Assembly: GCA_023419175.1 (NCBI GenBank)
Contig: JAEZYG010000060.1
Location: 1-31,506, forward strand
Reading direction: 5' to 3'
Source of the DNA: Actinomycetes bacterium
GTDB taxonomy: Bacteria > Actinomycetota > Actinomycetes > Propionibacteriales > Propionibacteriaceae
DNA: 31,506 bases
This document shows, in pieces, positions 1 through 9,433 of the stretch. Below the pieces are notes generated by a model. That model had not been told where the DNA came from and made no database searches. It saw nothing but the letters and a program-made list of their open reading frames with translations. The translations under genes and the position numbers were made by a program. How positions within the stretch are numbered: position 1 is the first letter of the stretch; each line of letters begins with the position of its first letter.

Positions 1-398
1 GAGCAATGTTGCTCACCGACTTTGGGCCGACGCAAAATTCATGGTTCCGTAACGGTGAATTGCATAAACGCAAAGCTCTTTTGGAATTGGCTCGCGACTT
101 TCCATCGATCAAATGGGTACTGATCGGCGATAACGGACAACACGATCCGGTGATCTATCGCGATTTTTCTCGTCTATGTCCTGGGCATGTGCGCGCTATC
201 GCAATTCGTCAATTATCGAGTGCCGAGCAGATCTTAGCCCACGGGACAAGTACAGTATTGCCAGAAAGCGCCGACCTTGCCTGGCAACCTCCCAGCGTTC
301 CCGAAGTGACAGGTTGTGATGGCGATAGCCTAGGTGCCCAGATTGAGCGCATACTCAGCTATGAGGAGAGAAGGTCTGATGACCCAACGGACACGTGA
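1..398 (+). CDS. App1-family (DUF2183) phosphatase, C-terminal part only
   Basis: The reading frame is open from the left edge of the window to the TGA at 396-398, so the N-terminus lies outside. The visible 131 codons carry the pattern KWVLIGDNGQHDPVIY followed by a predicted alpha/beta segment, which resembles the C-terminal half of the App1/DUF2183 catalytic domain. That is a HAD-like fold named after yeast phosphatidate phosphatase App1. The N-terminal DxDxT motif that would hold the nucleophile should lie upstream and cannot be checked here. The last 20 bases overlap the start of parC, so the two genes are probably co-transcribed. The substrate in bacteria is unknown; phosphatidate phosphatase activity is only a family-level inference. 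Confidence 0.75.
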   Translation, partial: AMLLTDFGPTQNSWFRNGELHKRKALLELARDFPSIKWVLIGDNGQHDPVIYRDFSRLCPGHVRAIAIRQLSSAEQILAHGTSTVLPESADLAWQPPSVPEVTGCDGDSLGAQIERILSYEERRSDDPTDT

Positions 399-2856
399 TG
401 CGATCGATTTCGATGAACGCATTATCGATATTGACGTCTCGCAAGAGATCGAAACCAGCTTTTTGGAATATGCCTATTCGGTGATCTACTCACGAGCCCT
501 TCCCGATGCCCGAGATGGTCTCAAACCTGTCCAACGCCGCATCCTCTACACCATGCACGATATGGGATTGCGTCCTGAACGGGCATATGTCAAATGCGCC
601 CGTGTAGTCGGTCAGGTCATGGGACAGCTTCATCCTCATGGCGACTCGGCGATCTATGAGGCCGTCGTCCGCATGGCTCAGGACTGGTCCATGCGCCTTA
701 CGACCGTGGACGGACACGGCAATTTCGGTTCTTTAGATGCTGGCCCTGCCGCTTCTCGCTATACGGAATGTCGCCTTCAAGCGGCGTCATTAGCTCTCGT
801 CGATGGGATCGATGAAGATACTGTCGATTTTCGTCCCAACTATGACGGTAAGGAATTGGAGCCTTCCGTCCTTCCTGCCGCCTGGCCACATCTACTCGTC
901 AATGGAGCCTCGGGAATCGCCGTCGGCATGGCGACAAATATCGCCCCCCATAATTTGGTAGAAGTCGTCAGCGCCTTGAAATTCATGTTGAATCATTCAC
1001 AGGTTTCCCTTGATGACATCATGCGTTTCATCCCCGGACCCGATATGCCTTCCGGAGGTATCATCGTTGGACTCGATGGAGTCCGCGATGCCTATGAGAG
1101 TGGACGTGGAACGTTCAAGCTGAGAGCCCGTACATCCATCGAGAAAGTATCCGCTCGTAGACAGGGCATCATCGTCACCGAATTGCCCTATGGCGTAGGG
1201 CCGGAAAAAATCATGGAACAGATCAAATCCATGGTCAATAAAGGCAAACTCAAAGGGATTGCCGATGTCAAAGATCTTTCAGATCTCAACCATGGCACAC
1301 GTCTTGTCATCGAAGTGAAAAATGGGATCAATCCCGAAGCTCTCCTAGCTCAGCTCTATAAGCACACCAAACTCGAAGATTCCTTCGCGATCAATGCCGT
1401 CGCCCTCGTCGATGGTCAGCCGCGAACGATGAGCTTGATCGAGATGCTTCAGGTCTACCTCGACCATCGGATTGAAGTTACGAGACGCCGTACCCGATTC
1501 CAACTCCAAAAAGCTACCGATCGAGCTCATCTGGTTGAAGGACTTCTGCTCGCCCTTGTCGATATCGACGATGTGATTGCCATCATCCGATCTTCTGATG
1601 ATGTCGAACAGGCTCGTCACCGCTTGATGGAAGCATTCAATCTCAGTGAGATTCAAGCCAATTATATTCTCGATCTTCAGCTGAGACGTCTCACTCGTCT
1701 ATCGCGGATTGAATTGGAAAATGAGCGAGATCAACTGCGTGACAAGATCGCAGAATTGACCCATATCCTCTCCGATTCGTCCGCATTGAAAACGGTGATC
1801 GCACGGGAACTGGACGAAGTGGCTCACCGTTTTGGCGACTCGCGTAGAACTGTTCTTCTTGCCGATACCGGAGCAGCTGCCGTCTCGTCTGCCCCCTTGG
1901 AAATCCCCGATTCTGCCTGCTGGGTTCTGCTCAGTTCAACTGGACTTCTTGCCAGAATTGATGAGGATTCCTCCTCCTTACCAGAGGTAGGACCGCGCAA
2001 TTCCCATGACGTGATAAAGGCGGCGATCCGCACAACAGCTCGCAGCGATTATGCTCTGCTGACCAACCGTGGACGCCTCATCAAAGCCAATGCCGTTGAG
2101 CTACCCTCTCTCCCCTTGACAGCTAACGCTCCTTGTCTACAGGGAGGAACACCAGCACACGACTTGGTCGAATGCGAACGCAATGAAAAGATCATCGGAA
2201 TCTCCTCCCTTTCTGAGACGATCGGTCTTGCTATAGCAACCAAAAATGGGGTGGTAAAACGTGTCAATCCCGAAGTGCTCGCAAGCAAAGATAGCTGGGA
2301 GATTATCAACCTGGCCGATAAGGACGAAGTGATAGCCGCCTTTGAGCTGCACAGTCCAGCCGACGATTTCGTTTTCATCACCTCGGATGCCCAACTACTA
2401 CGCTTCAATGCTTCTCTCGTCCGCCCTCAAGGACGAGGGGGAAGCGGAGTAGCTGGTATCAAATTAGCTCCCCGTGCCCACGTGATCTTCTTCGGATCTG
2501 TTCCCGCCGAAGGCGGTCTTGTTATCACATGCTCGGCGTCGTCCTCCGACAGTCTGCTGGGAGAACAATGCAATGTGAAAGTCAGCGATTTCTCCCTCTT
2601 CCCCTCCAAAGGACGAGCGACATCTGGAGTGAGGTGTCACCGTTTCCTCAAAGGTGAAGACCATCTTCTCCTCGCCTGGGCTGGCCCCTATGAGGCGATT
2701 GGAGCTGAGCACGATGGAACGCCTGTTGACCTTCCCGACAGCACAGCTAAACGCGATGGATCGGGAAGCGCGATAATGGCTCATCTGGCAGCGATTGGAT
2801 CGCGACGTTTGATGATCTGCGATCCTGGCAATAACAAGGATACGCCCGCTTCGTGA
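379..2856 (+). CDS. parC: DNA topoisomerase IV subunit A (GyrA/ParC family)
   Basis: This is the 825-residue breakage-reunion subunit of a type IIA topoisomerase, expected to pair with ParE, which is not in this window. The catalytic tyrosine is Tyr128 in AASRYTECRL. The quinolone-determining segment HPHGDSAIYEA has Ser90 and Glu94, the Ser/Glu pair also found in E. coli ParC (Ser80/Glu84). In the C-terminal beta-pinwheel the GyrA box is degenerate: PQGRGGSG with Gln684, rather than QRRGGRG. This favours ParC over GyrA, in line with actinobacterial ParC proteins. ATG 379 was chosen because it follows AGGAGAGAAGG at 363-374. In-frame ATGs at 334 and 361 lie deeper in the App1 gene. GyrA remains an alternative name, but the altered box argues against it. 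Confidence 0.88.
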   Translation: MTQRTRDAIDFDERIIDIDVSQEIETSFLEYAYSVIYSRALPDARDGLKPVQRRILYTMHDMGLRPERAYVKCARVVGQVMGQLHPHGDSAIYEAVVRMAQDWSMRLTTVDGHGNFGSLDAGPAASRYTECRLQAASLALVDGIDEDTVDFRPNYDGKELEPSVLPAAWPHLLVNGASGIAVGMATNIAPHNLVEVVSALKFMLNHSQVSLDDIMRFIPGPDMPSGGIIVGLDGVRDAYESGRGTFKLRARTSIEKVSARRQGIIVTELPYGVGPEKIMEQIKSMVNKGKLKGIADVKDLSDLNHGTRLVIEVKNGINPEALLAQLYKHTKLEDSFAINAVALVDGQPRTMSLIEMLQVYLDHRIEVTRRRTRFQLQKATDRAHLVEGLLLALVDIDDVIAIIRSSDDVEQARHRLMEAFNLSEIQANYILDLQLRRLTRLSRIELENERDQLRDKIAELTHILSDSSALKTVIARELDEVAHRFGDSRRTVLLADTGAAAVSSAPLEIPDSACWVLLSSTGLLARIDEDSSSLPEVGPRNSHDVIKAAIRTTARSDYALLTNRGRLIKANAVELPSLPLTANAPCLQGGTPAHDLVECERNEKIIGISSLSETIGLAIATKNGVVKRVNPEVLASKDSWEIINLADKDEVIAAFELHSPADDFVFITSDAQLLRFNASLVRPQGRGGSGVAGIKLAPRAHVIFFGSVPAEGGLVITCSASSSDSLLGEQCNVKVSDFSLFPSKGRATSGVRCHRFLKGEDHLLLAWAGPYEAIGAEHDGTPVDLPDSTAKRDGSGSAIMAHLAAIGSRRLMICDPGNNKDTPAS

Positions 2857-2926
2857 TCCGTTCAGAGCTAAACGATAAATTGATCTGTTTGGCTATGATC
2901 GTGTGCAGTCCACAAGAAAGGTATTC

Positions 2927-3865
2927 ATGACCACGCCCACACCCGCCGAAGAATCCGTCAGCTATCTCGACGAGCCCGATTCAGCGCGCTCGTGGTGTAT
3001 CCGGATGCTCAAAGGAATTCTGGTTGGAATCGGATTTATCCTCCCTGGCTTGTCCGGTGGTGTTTTGGCGGTTATTTTCCGCATTTACGATCCCATCATC
3101 CGTTTCTTGGCAAAACCATATCACCGTTTCTTCAACCAGGTGCGCTATTTTCTCCCCATAGGGATTGGCGGCTGTATCGGTATCGTGCTCTTCTCGGTCG
3201 TTGTCGATGCCGCTTTTGGACGTTATGCCGCCCAATTCATCTGTCTATTCATCGGCTTCGTTGTGGGAACTTTCCCCTCTTTATTCTCTCAAGCTGGACG
3301 CCATGGACGCACCTTCATCCACTGGATCATCATGGCAGTTGCCGCGGTGGCAATCTTCACCCTCATGGTGATTGGTGGTCAATCCCTCATCGATGTCACT
3401 CCCAATATCCTCATCTGGGCGGCTTGTGGCGCTCTGATCGGTCTTGGAGTCATCATTCCCGGTATGAGCCCCTCTAATTTCCTGATCTACTTCGGGCTTT
3501 ATGACAAAATGGCAGCCGGTATCAAAGACTTTCAGATGGGAGTCATCATTCCTTTAATCGTTGGTTTGGCGATTTGTGTCCTGCTATTCGCCAAAGCTGC
3601 TGCATGGGCTTTCGACCACTACTATGCCGGAATGTACCACTTCATCTTGGGTATGGTGATCGGATCGTCTGTGGCGATTTTCCCCACCGTTGTCTTCCCC
3701 GCCTTCTCATCAAAAGGTCTTGCCTCTGCCGGTCTATCAATGCCTGTAGCGTTGATTTTCGCTCTCGCTTTATTCGTGATCGGAACGATCTGCTCATGGC
3801 TATTTAGCAAATTGGAAGATAAGGTAGCTGACCAACGTGACTCCATCGACTCTGCCATCCACTAA
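2927..3865 (+). CDS. DUF368 membrane protein, PopT-type undecaprenyl phosphate translocase candidate
   Basis: This 312-residue polytopic membrane protein has about eight hydrophobic helices. The family signature is present twice: GFILPGLSGG near the N-terminus and GVIIPGMSPSNFL in the middle, which suggests an inverted internal duplication. DUF368 proteins (PopT) were recently shown to help recycle undecaprenyl phosphate across the cytoplasmic membrane, supplying lipid carrier for cell-wall synthesis; that role is inferred here from family membership. ATG 2927 was chosen because GAAAGG lies five bases upstream; an in-frame GTG at 2903 is less likely. The 70-bp gap after parC holds a TATGAT hexamer at 2894-2899 but no convincing -35 box. 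The 3' end overlaps the next gene by 29 bases, pointing to co-expression with the M16 pair. Confidence 0.87.
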   Translation: MTTPTPAEESVSYLDEPDSARSWCIRMLKGILVGIGFILPGLSGGVLAVIFRIYDPIIRFLAKPYHRFFNQVRYFLPIGIGGCIGIVLFSVVVDAAFGRYAAQFICLFIGFVVGTFPSLFSQAGRHGRTFIHWIIMAVAAVAIFTLMVIGGQSLIDVTPNILIWAACGALIGLGVIIPGMSPSNFLIYFGLYDKMAAGIKDFQMGVIIPLIVGLAICVLLFAKAAAWAFDHYYAGMYHFILGMVIGSSVAIFPTVVFPAFSSKGLASAGLSMPVALIFALALFVIGTICSWLFSKLEDKVADQRDSIDSAIH

Positions 3866-5150
3866 TCATCTAGCTCACAGCGAATATACGCATGTGAATT
3901 ATCCCATTGAGCAATACCGTCTCGACAACGGACTTCGTCTGATTGTCAGCTCCGATCCTCATGCTCCTGGAGTAGCGGTCAATCTGTGGTATCACGTCGG
4001 TTCAAGTGATGAAGTCGTTCACCGTAGTGGCTTTGCCCATCTCTTTGAGCATCTGATGTTTGCCGGATCCTCTCAGGTCGCTTCGGGAGAGCATTTAGCG
4101 TCTATTCAGGCTGTGGGAGGCAGCGCCAATGCCACGACCAGTTTTGATAGGACGAATTATTACGAGACGGTTCCGCCTCATGCTGTCGATCTAGCTCTCT
4201 GGCTTGAAGCTGATCGCATGGCCTCTTTGAGAGTCGATGACCACAATTTGAATACTCAACGCGATGTCGTCAAGGAAGAAAAACGTCAACGCTACGACAA
4301 CGTCCCCTATGGGGATCAACTGGAATTGCTCTTACAGTTGAACTTTCCTGACACCCATCCCTATGCCCATCCCGTGATCGGTTCGATGGACGATCTCAAT
4401 GCGGCAACCCTCGATGATGTCCAGCAGTTCTATCACCGTTGGTATCAGCCCTCATCTGCCGTTCTCACCTTGGTGGGGGCGATCACACCTGAACTCGCCT
4501 ATGAGAAAGTGGATCACTACTTTTCACCGATCACCTCTCATAGCAGCGAAGATCACCAGATACTACCTCCTCTTGATGTTCATAAAGATCATCCCTCTTT
4601 GGTGGTCAAACGCGATGTTCCCCGTAGCGTCTCCCATCTATGCTGGCGCACTCCACCTATCGATCATCCAGATCGTCTCGCCGTGGATATGGCTCTCGAA
4701 TTGCTCGCAGGTAATGAATCTTCCCGTCTGGTCGCTTTGATGGAACGCGAATTGGGATGGAGCGAATCCGTATCCACCTATGATTTCTCCTTGGCACGTT
4801 CGTCTTCTCTCGCTGTCATCTCATGTGTTCACCTGCCCGATAGCTCTCCACAACGCAGCAGTGAACGTATCTGTGCAGAATTGGATCGCATCATTGCTGA
4901 AGGTCCTTCTCCTGACGAAGTTGCGCGTACACGCGCCTCCTTGGAACGCCAATGGCTCGCTTCTCTTTCACCATTAGATCAGCGTGCCGATTTCATCTCC
5001 ATGTCCGCTGTGCACTTCTCAGATCCCAACCGTATCAATCGAGAATTAGATGAGGCGATGCGTCTTGACAGCGACGATATCCGTCAAGCTTTATGCCGCT
5101 GGCTACACCCTGATGCTGTAGCTGAACTGCTCTATGAGGTAAAACGATGA
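3837..5150 (+). CDS. M16 family zinc metallopeptidase, catalytic member
   Basis: This 437-residue protein has the inverted zinc motif of M16 (pitrilysin/MPP) peptidases: HLFEH with His68, Glu71 and His72. The third ligand is probably Glu147 in RDVVKEEKRQR, 75 residues after His72, as in the family. A C-terminal M16 domain follows. No signal peptide is visible, so a cytoplasmic location is likely. M16B enzymes degrade oligopeptides and often act as a heterodimer with a non-catalytic partner, which the next gene appears to encode. The GTG start at 3837 overlaps the DUF368 gene by 29 bases. GTG 3894 is a possible later start that would remove 19 residues without touching any motif. The stop codon overlaps the next start as ATGA. 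Confidence 0.88.
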   Translation: MTPSTLPSTNHLAHSEYTHVNYPIEQYRLDNGLRLIVSSDPHAPGVAVNLWYHVGSSDEVVHRSGFAHLFEHLMFAGSSQVASGEHLASIQAVGGSANATTSFDRTNYYETVPPHAVDLALWLEADRMASLRVDDHNLNTQRDVVKEEKRQRYDNVPYGDQLELLLQLNFPDTHPYAHPVIGSMDDLNAATLDDVQQFYHRWYQPSSAVLTLVGAITPELAYEKVDHYFSPITSHSSEDHQILPPLDVHKDHPSLVVKRDVPRSVSHLCWRTPPIDHPDRLAVDMALELLAGNESSRLVALMERELGWSESVSTYDFSLARSSSLAVISCVHLPDSSPQRSSERICAELDRIIAEGPSPDEVARTRASLERQWLASLSPLDQRADFISMSAVHFSDPNRINRELDEAMRLDSDDIRQALCRWLHPDAVAELLYEVKR

Positions 5151-6481
5151 CTCTTCGCCCGCGCCCAACAGTTCCTCCTGCCAGCTTGTGGGCATTTCCT
5201 GAACCGCTCATCTCCACTCTCGATGGTCTCACGGTTTATTTCTATCCTCTTCTAGGACAACACGTTATCAATGCCACTCTCGTCATGGATCTTCCTCTTG
5301 AAGCCGAGGAGGGATTTATCGAAGGGATCGCCGATCTGACCGCACGTTGTGCCATCGAAGCGACAGGTTCATCAGATGCTCTTTCATTCGCCAGACGCAT
5401 GGATGCTCAAGGGGCTGTCATCGACGCTCATGCGACACGCACATCGACGATGATCGACTTGACAGCGCCGTCCTCTCGTATCGGACAAGCTGCTCACCTT
5501 ATCGCTGAAGCGATTGCCAACCCCCGTTTTGACCAGCGCGATATATGCCGTCAACGTGATTTACGACTTGCAGAATTTGAAGCCGATCAGATCCACCCCT
5601 CAGCTATCGCCGATTTGGCTTTTCATCAAGCTCTTTTTTCATCTGATAGCCGTTATGGACGCCCTCTGCGCGGAAGTTCCGATACGGTCGCCACTATCGA
5701 TAAGCAGATGATTGAATCCTTCTATCGCACACGATGGCATCTTAGAAATGCATCCTTAATCATCGCTGGGGATCTTGATCTTAATATCGATGAACTCAGT
5801 CGTATCATCCCCACATCGCTCAGTGCTGAACCTGTCCATATCGATCCCGTACCGATCCCGCGCGAACCTGTGATATGGCTGATCGATCGTCCAGATGCTG
5901 TCCAAGCCGAAATTCGGATCGGCTGTATCACCCCTACACGACATGATCCGAGATGGGCTGCTCTCAATGTGGCTGCCTGGGCTGTTGGGGGTTCCTTCGC
6001 CTCACGTCTCAATACCCTCCTTCGGGAAGAAAAGGGATATACCTATGGGGCACATGCTCGATTCCAATCTCGAAAGCACAGTGCGACTTTTAGCGCTCAA
6101 ACCTCATGTCGCACCGAAGTGACAGGGGAAGTCATTGCTCACATGCTCAATATCTTGGATATCGGTGATTGTCCTTTGAGTCACGAAGAAGTAGCTAATG
6201 CTCGCTCCTACCTTGTCGGAATCGCTCCTCTTGTATTCCAAACCTCCGAAAGAATCTGCGATCAGGCTGCAATTTTTGCTGCGAATGGAATTGACTCTCG
6301 ATGGTTCAACGATCACAACCGACGCTTGTCTGCCGTATCATGTGATGAAGCCACCGAGGCCTTTCGCCATATTGTTATCCCCGATCAACAAACGATCGTG
6401 ATCTGCGGCGATGCCCATAGTATTCTGCCCCAACTCGACAGATGTGGATATCATCCGCAGATCATCGATTTCGATCTGTGA
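5147..6481 (+). CDS. M16 family peptidase-like protein, non-catalytic partner
   Basis: This 444-residue M16-fold protein overlaps the previous gene by four bases (ATGA), so translational coupling is likely. The region where HxxEH should sit reads EGIADLTARCAIE, so both zinc-binding histidines are missing and it should not be catalytic alone. The C-terminal half keeps the Arg...Tyr element (LLREEKGYTYGAHA) that in M16 enzymes contacts the substrate. The pairing of an active and an inactive M16 subunit is known for bacterial M16B heterodimers and mitochondrial processing peptidase, so a heterodimeric oligopeptidase is the best inference. The TGA stop at 6479-6481 lies inside the hairpin shared with the convergent UPF0182 gene. 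Confidence 0.85.
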   Translation: MTLRPRPTVPPASLWAFPEPLISTLDGLTVYFYPLLGQHVINATLVMDLPLEAEEGFIEGIADLTARCAIEATGSSDALSFARRMDAQGAVIDAHATRTSTMIDLTAPSSRIGQAAHLIAEAIANPRFDQRDICRQRDLRLAEFEADQIHPSAIADLAFHQALFSSDSRYGRPLRGSSDTVATIDKQMIESFYRTRWHLRNASLIIAGDLDLNIDELSRIIPTSLSAEPVHIDPVPIPREPVIWLIDRPDAVQAEIRIGCITPTRHDPRWAALNVAAWAVGGSFASRLNTLLREEKGYTYGAHARFQSRKHSATFSAQTSCRTEVTGEVIAHMLNILDIGDCPLSHEEVANARSYLVGIAPLVFQTSERICDQAAIFAANGIDSRWFNDHNRRLSAVSCDEATEAFRHIVIPDQQTIVICGDAHSILPQLDRCGYHPQIIDFDL

Positions 6482-6504
6482 GCAAAGGAATATCCTTTGC
6501 TCAC
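6478..6504. terminator. Perfect 12-bp hairpin between convergent genes
   Basis: Bases 6478-6489 (GTGAGCAAAGGA) pair perfectly with 6493-6504 around a three-base loop. The stem contains the TGA stops of both convergent genes, M16 (6479-6481, plus) and UPF0182 (6501-6503, minus). There is no U-tract on either side, so if it terminates transcription it does so as a bidirectional hairpin without a U-run, as proposed for many actinobacterial terminators. It may instead stabilise the 3' ends. Confidence 0.65.
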
Positions 6505-9410
6505 CTCAAAGCTTCATCTGCTCGTTTCAGATGTTCTTTCGCCTCGTTGATCTTTGATTGATAGCTTGCCAAATCTGAGGATTTCAAGGCTTGATCGGCA
6601 GCCTCAAAGGCTTGGGCAGCCGCTTTCAACTCCTCTTGAGCTGCCTGTGATCCCTTCAAGACCTGTGCAGGACTATCGTCTTTATTCTGAGCAGCTACAC
6701 CTGAGCTATTCTCTTCGCCTGTCGATACTCCTGCATCTCCTTCAAAGACCATATCGAGAGCTTCTTGGAGGGTATCACCGATACCGATATGGTCACCGAA
6801 TCTGACGACGATGAATCTCAAAACCGGATAGGAGGCATCTTTCTTACCCTGGGTATAGATCGGTTCGACATAGATCAATCCTCCACCGAGAGGTAAGGTG
6901 AGCAAATTGCCATAGACCGGTTCAGCAGCACCCTGACTGGTGAAAGGCAGGAGAGCTTGCTGGACACGCTGATCGGTTTGAATAGCGTTAAAGGTCTGAT
7001 TGGGGCCTGGTACCTGATGGGTATCGGAGAGACGAAGGACGCGAATCTTTCCGTAATCCTTATGGGAAGCATCAGCGACAACCGCCATATAAGCGCCGAG
7101 ATTCTCGCGTTCGTTGGGAACGAAGACAGCCGTCTGACTGAAAACAGCCTGATCGTCTGAAGGCCATTTAATCGACAGATAGTACGGGGGCTCTTTCTTC
7201 TTCTCGTAGCGAGGATCGTCAGGAATGCGCCATAGATCGGATTGTTGATACCACGCCATAGGATCGGTCATGTGATAGCGCGCCAGAAGTTGACGCTGCA
7301 CTTTGAACAGATCTTGAGGATAGCGCAGATGATCTTTCAGATCTGACGAAATCTCCTCTACTGAATGCAACATGCCAGGATAGACCTTTTCCCAGGTTTG
7401 CAAGATCGGATCATGTGGATCCCATGCATAGAGACTGACCGTACCGTCATAGGCATCGACAACGGCTTTCACCGAATTGCGCATATAGTTGACGTCTGTC
7501 CGATTGGAGTTCAGAGGATCCCAATCGGAGGTTGAATCACTTGTCGCTGTGGACAGATCAATTCTTTGAGAGTTGGGATATGTATTCGATGTTGTATACC
7601 CATCCACAATCCATACAACTTTCCCATCGACAATAGCTGGGAAGGGGTCTTGATCGATATTGAGCCACGGAGCCACCTTGGACACTCGCTCCATAGGCGT
7701 ACGATCAAAGAGGATCTTCGACTCGTTGGTCACACGCGAGCTGAGCAGGATATTCACATCGGCAAAGCGTAAAGCGAACAGTGCTCTATCGACGATATTC
7801 TTCATCGCTACACCACCACTTCCGTCATAAGTGTTGTAGCTTTCCCCGCCAGATTCCTGATTTCCTCCCGGGGTATCCAATTCGATAGGTTGACCATTCT
7901 CTGTGGCGCCGACGATCGAATAGTGCTTCGTATTTTCACCAAAATAGACGCGGGGCTGTTCTTGAGAGATCTGTCCTACCGGTGGAATATCGCGAACGAT
8001 CCATTCTGGCTCGCCGGAAGCCTGACGTCGATTGCCGTAGGCGCCCACCATTGCATAGCCGTGGGTATAGACCGTATGAACGTTATTCCAGCTTCGGTTC
8101 TCCTCGGGAAGTCCATCTATATCGACTTCGCGGACGGCAACGATCGCATCGGTCTCTTGATCGTCGATGGTATAGCGATCGACATCGAGCACTTCAGGGA
8201 AGGAATAATATCCGCGGACTTGCTGAAGCTGCTCAAAGGTAGGAGCGATCACCTGAGGATCCATCAGACGGATACCTGGCAAAGCTGAAGCATCCTCGAT
8301 AAGTTGTCCAGAGGTGACAGTCGTCTTGGCTGAATAATCCGATATTTCGACATCGCTCAAACCGAAAGCATCCCTCGTCGATTCGATCTGATGGGCGATA
8401 TAGGGACGTTCACGATTGGGTTCGTTAGGTCTGACATCGAACTGCTGGATTATGGCCGGATAGGCGGTCTGAATGATAAGGGCACATGCCACAGCCAAAG
8501 CCAGCGCAGAAGCGGGATAGATCCAACGCTTAAATTTCGCATTGGCAATCAAGATCAAAGAACAGATCACACAGATAGCCGCCATGATGAGCTTGGCAGT
8601 AATTCTGGAGTGGTCATCGGTATATCCGATACCTGTAAATAGAGGATCATTATCGGATACCGCGTAGCCATAGCGTTGCAGCCATTGTCCAGCGGCAAAG
8701 ATCATCATAATGATTCCCAAAATGACCGATAGATGTCCTTGGGCTCGTCCGCTCAAAGGGTTTGATAGCGAAACGTGGGGAGGCTGTCCCATCTGCTGGG
8801 GAGGCCTTATGACAATGGGCGTAGCGCTCAGCGCCCCTGTGAGGAAGTGGACGACAGCGGTGACGATAAAGGTGATCACCATCACCCATAAGAGCTGAGA
8901 GACGACGAAGGACCACCAGGGAAGGTCAAAGACAAAAAAGGAAATATCCTTCCCAAAATACGGATCTGTCTTATTAAAAGGTGTGGCATGTATCCATGCA
9001 AGGAAACGATCGGATTGGCTCATCGAGGATATCCCCATCGCCCCGCCGATAAGCACACAGGTGGCTACGATGATCCATTTCATCGAGGATTCCAGCGTCT
9101 TTTGGTAGGTCTCGATGAGAGCAGATCGTCCACTGATCGGACGAGAAGGACGTAGACGATAGGCGATCGCCATATTGATTCCAAGAGCTAAGGCGGTGAT
9201 TGCAAAGACAATCCCCGCTAGAGCCGCTTGTGACCACAAAGAGACAAAGAATACGTGGACTGCTTCCAATGAGCGGTACCACAAATAATCTGTCCAGATA
9301 CGTGCCGCCACCATCGAACAGGATGCCAGAATTGCAAGGATGATAACTGTCATCCTCAGTGGGCTCACACGGCGATAGGCGCCAGAACGGCTCGAAGTCG
9401 ATGAGCTCAT
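6501..9410 (-). CDS. UPF0182 family membrane protein
   Basis: This is a 969-residue protein of the actinobacterial UPF0182 family (Rv3193c-like, about 990 residues), so it is full length. The first roughly 320 residues contain about seven hydrophobic helices. The rest is a large hydrophilic domain, probably extracytoplasmic, rich in aromatic and Pro/Asp turns. The C-terminal 60 residues are Ala/Glu/Lys-rich and look like a coiled coil. The start is well supported by GGAGGAAA just upstream of ATG 9410. It is the last gene of a three-gene minus-strand operon, 23 bases after the PPA1309 gene. The biochemical function is unknown; the conserved link to a membrane-anchored PDZ/Lon protease is a hint only. 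Confidence 0.92.
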   Translation of the reverse strand: MSSSTSSRSGAYRRVSPLRMTVIILAILASCSMVAARIWTDYLWYRSLEAVHVFFVSLWSQAALAGIVFAITALALGINMAIAYRLRPSRPISGRSALIETYQKTLESSMKWIIVATCVLIGGAMGISSMSQSDRFLAWIHATPFNKTDPYFGKDISFFVFDLPWWSFVVSQLLWVMVITFIVTAVVHFLTGALSATPIVIRPPQQMGQPPHVSLSNPLSGRAQGHLSVILGIIMMIFAAGQWLQRYGYAVSDNDPLFTGIGYTDDHSRITAKLIMAAICVICSLILIANAKFKRWIYPASALALAVACALIIQTAYPAIIQQFDVRPNEPNRERPYIAHQIESTRDAFGLSDVEISDYSAKTTVTSGQLIEDASALPGIRLMDPQVIAPTFEQLQQVRGYYSFPEVLDVDRYTIDDQETDAIVAVREVDIDGLPEENRSWNNVHTVYTHGYAMVGAYGNRRQASGEPEWIVRDIPPVGQISQEQPRVYFGENTKHYSIVGATENGQPIELDTPGGNQESGGESYNTYDGSGGVAMKNIVDRALFALRFADVNILLSSRVTNESKILFDRTPMERVSKVAPWLNIDQDPFPAIVDGKVVWIVDGYTTSNTYPNSQRIDLSTATSDSTSDWDPLNSNRTDVNYMRNSVKAVVDAYDGTVSLYAWDPHDPILQTWEKVYPGMLHSVEEISSDLKDHLRYPQDLFKVQRQLLARYHMTDPMAWYQQSDLWRIPDDPRYEKKKEPPYYLSIKWPSDDQAVFSQTAVFVPNERENLGAYMAVVADASHKDYGKIRVLRLSDTHQVPGPNQTFNAIQTDQRVQQALLPFTSQGAAEPVYGNLLTLPLGGGLIYVEPIYTQGKKDASYPVLRFIVVRFGDHIGIGDTLQEALDMVFEGDAGVSTGEENSSGVAAQNKDDSPAQVLKGSQAAQEELKAAAQAFEAADQALKSSDLASYQSKINEAKEHLKRADEALR

Positions 9411-9433
9411 TATTTCCTCCGCTTATGATCGTC

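Noticed and set aside
2049..2408. Open frame of 119 codons antisense to parC
   Set aside because: The translation is Ser/Arg/Leu-rich with no recognisable domain, and the plus strand here is clearly conserved ParC C-terminal domain.
2880..2899. Promoter before the DUF368 gene (TTGATC...TATGAT)
   Set aside because: TATGAT is a good -10 hexamer, but TTGATC is only eight bases away and no -35 box exists at 16-18 bases.
2992..3477. Alternative-frame 161-codon reading inside the DUF368 gene
   Set aside because: His/Trp/Arg-rich composition, typical of a shifted frame over a membrane protein; the real frame has the DUF368 signatures.
7890..8288. Open frame of 132 codons on the plus strand inside the UPF0182 gene
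   Set aside because: It is a shadow of the well-supported minus-strand UPF0182 gene, with no ribosome site or family likeness.
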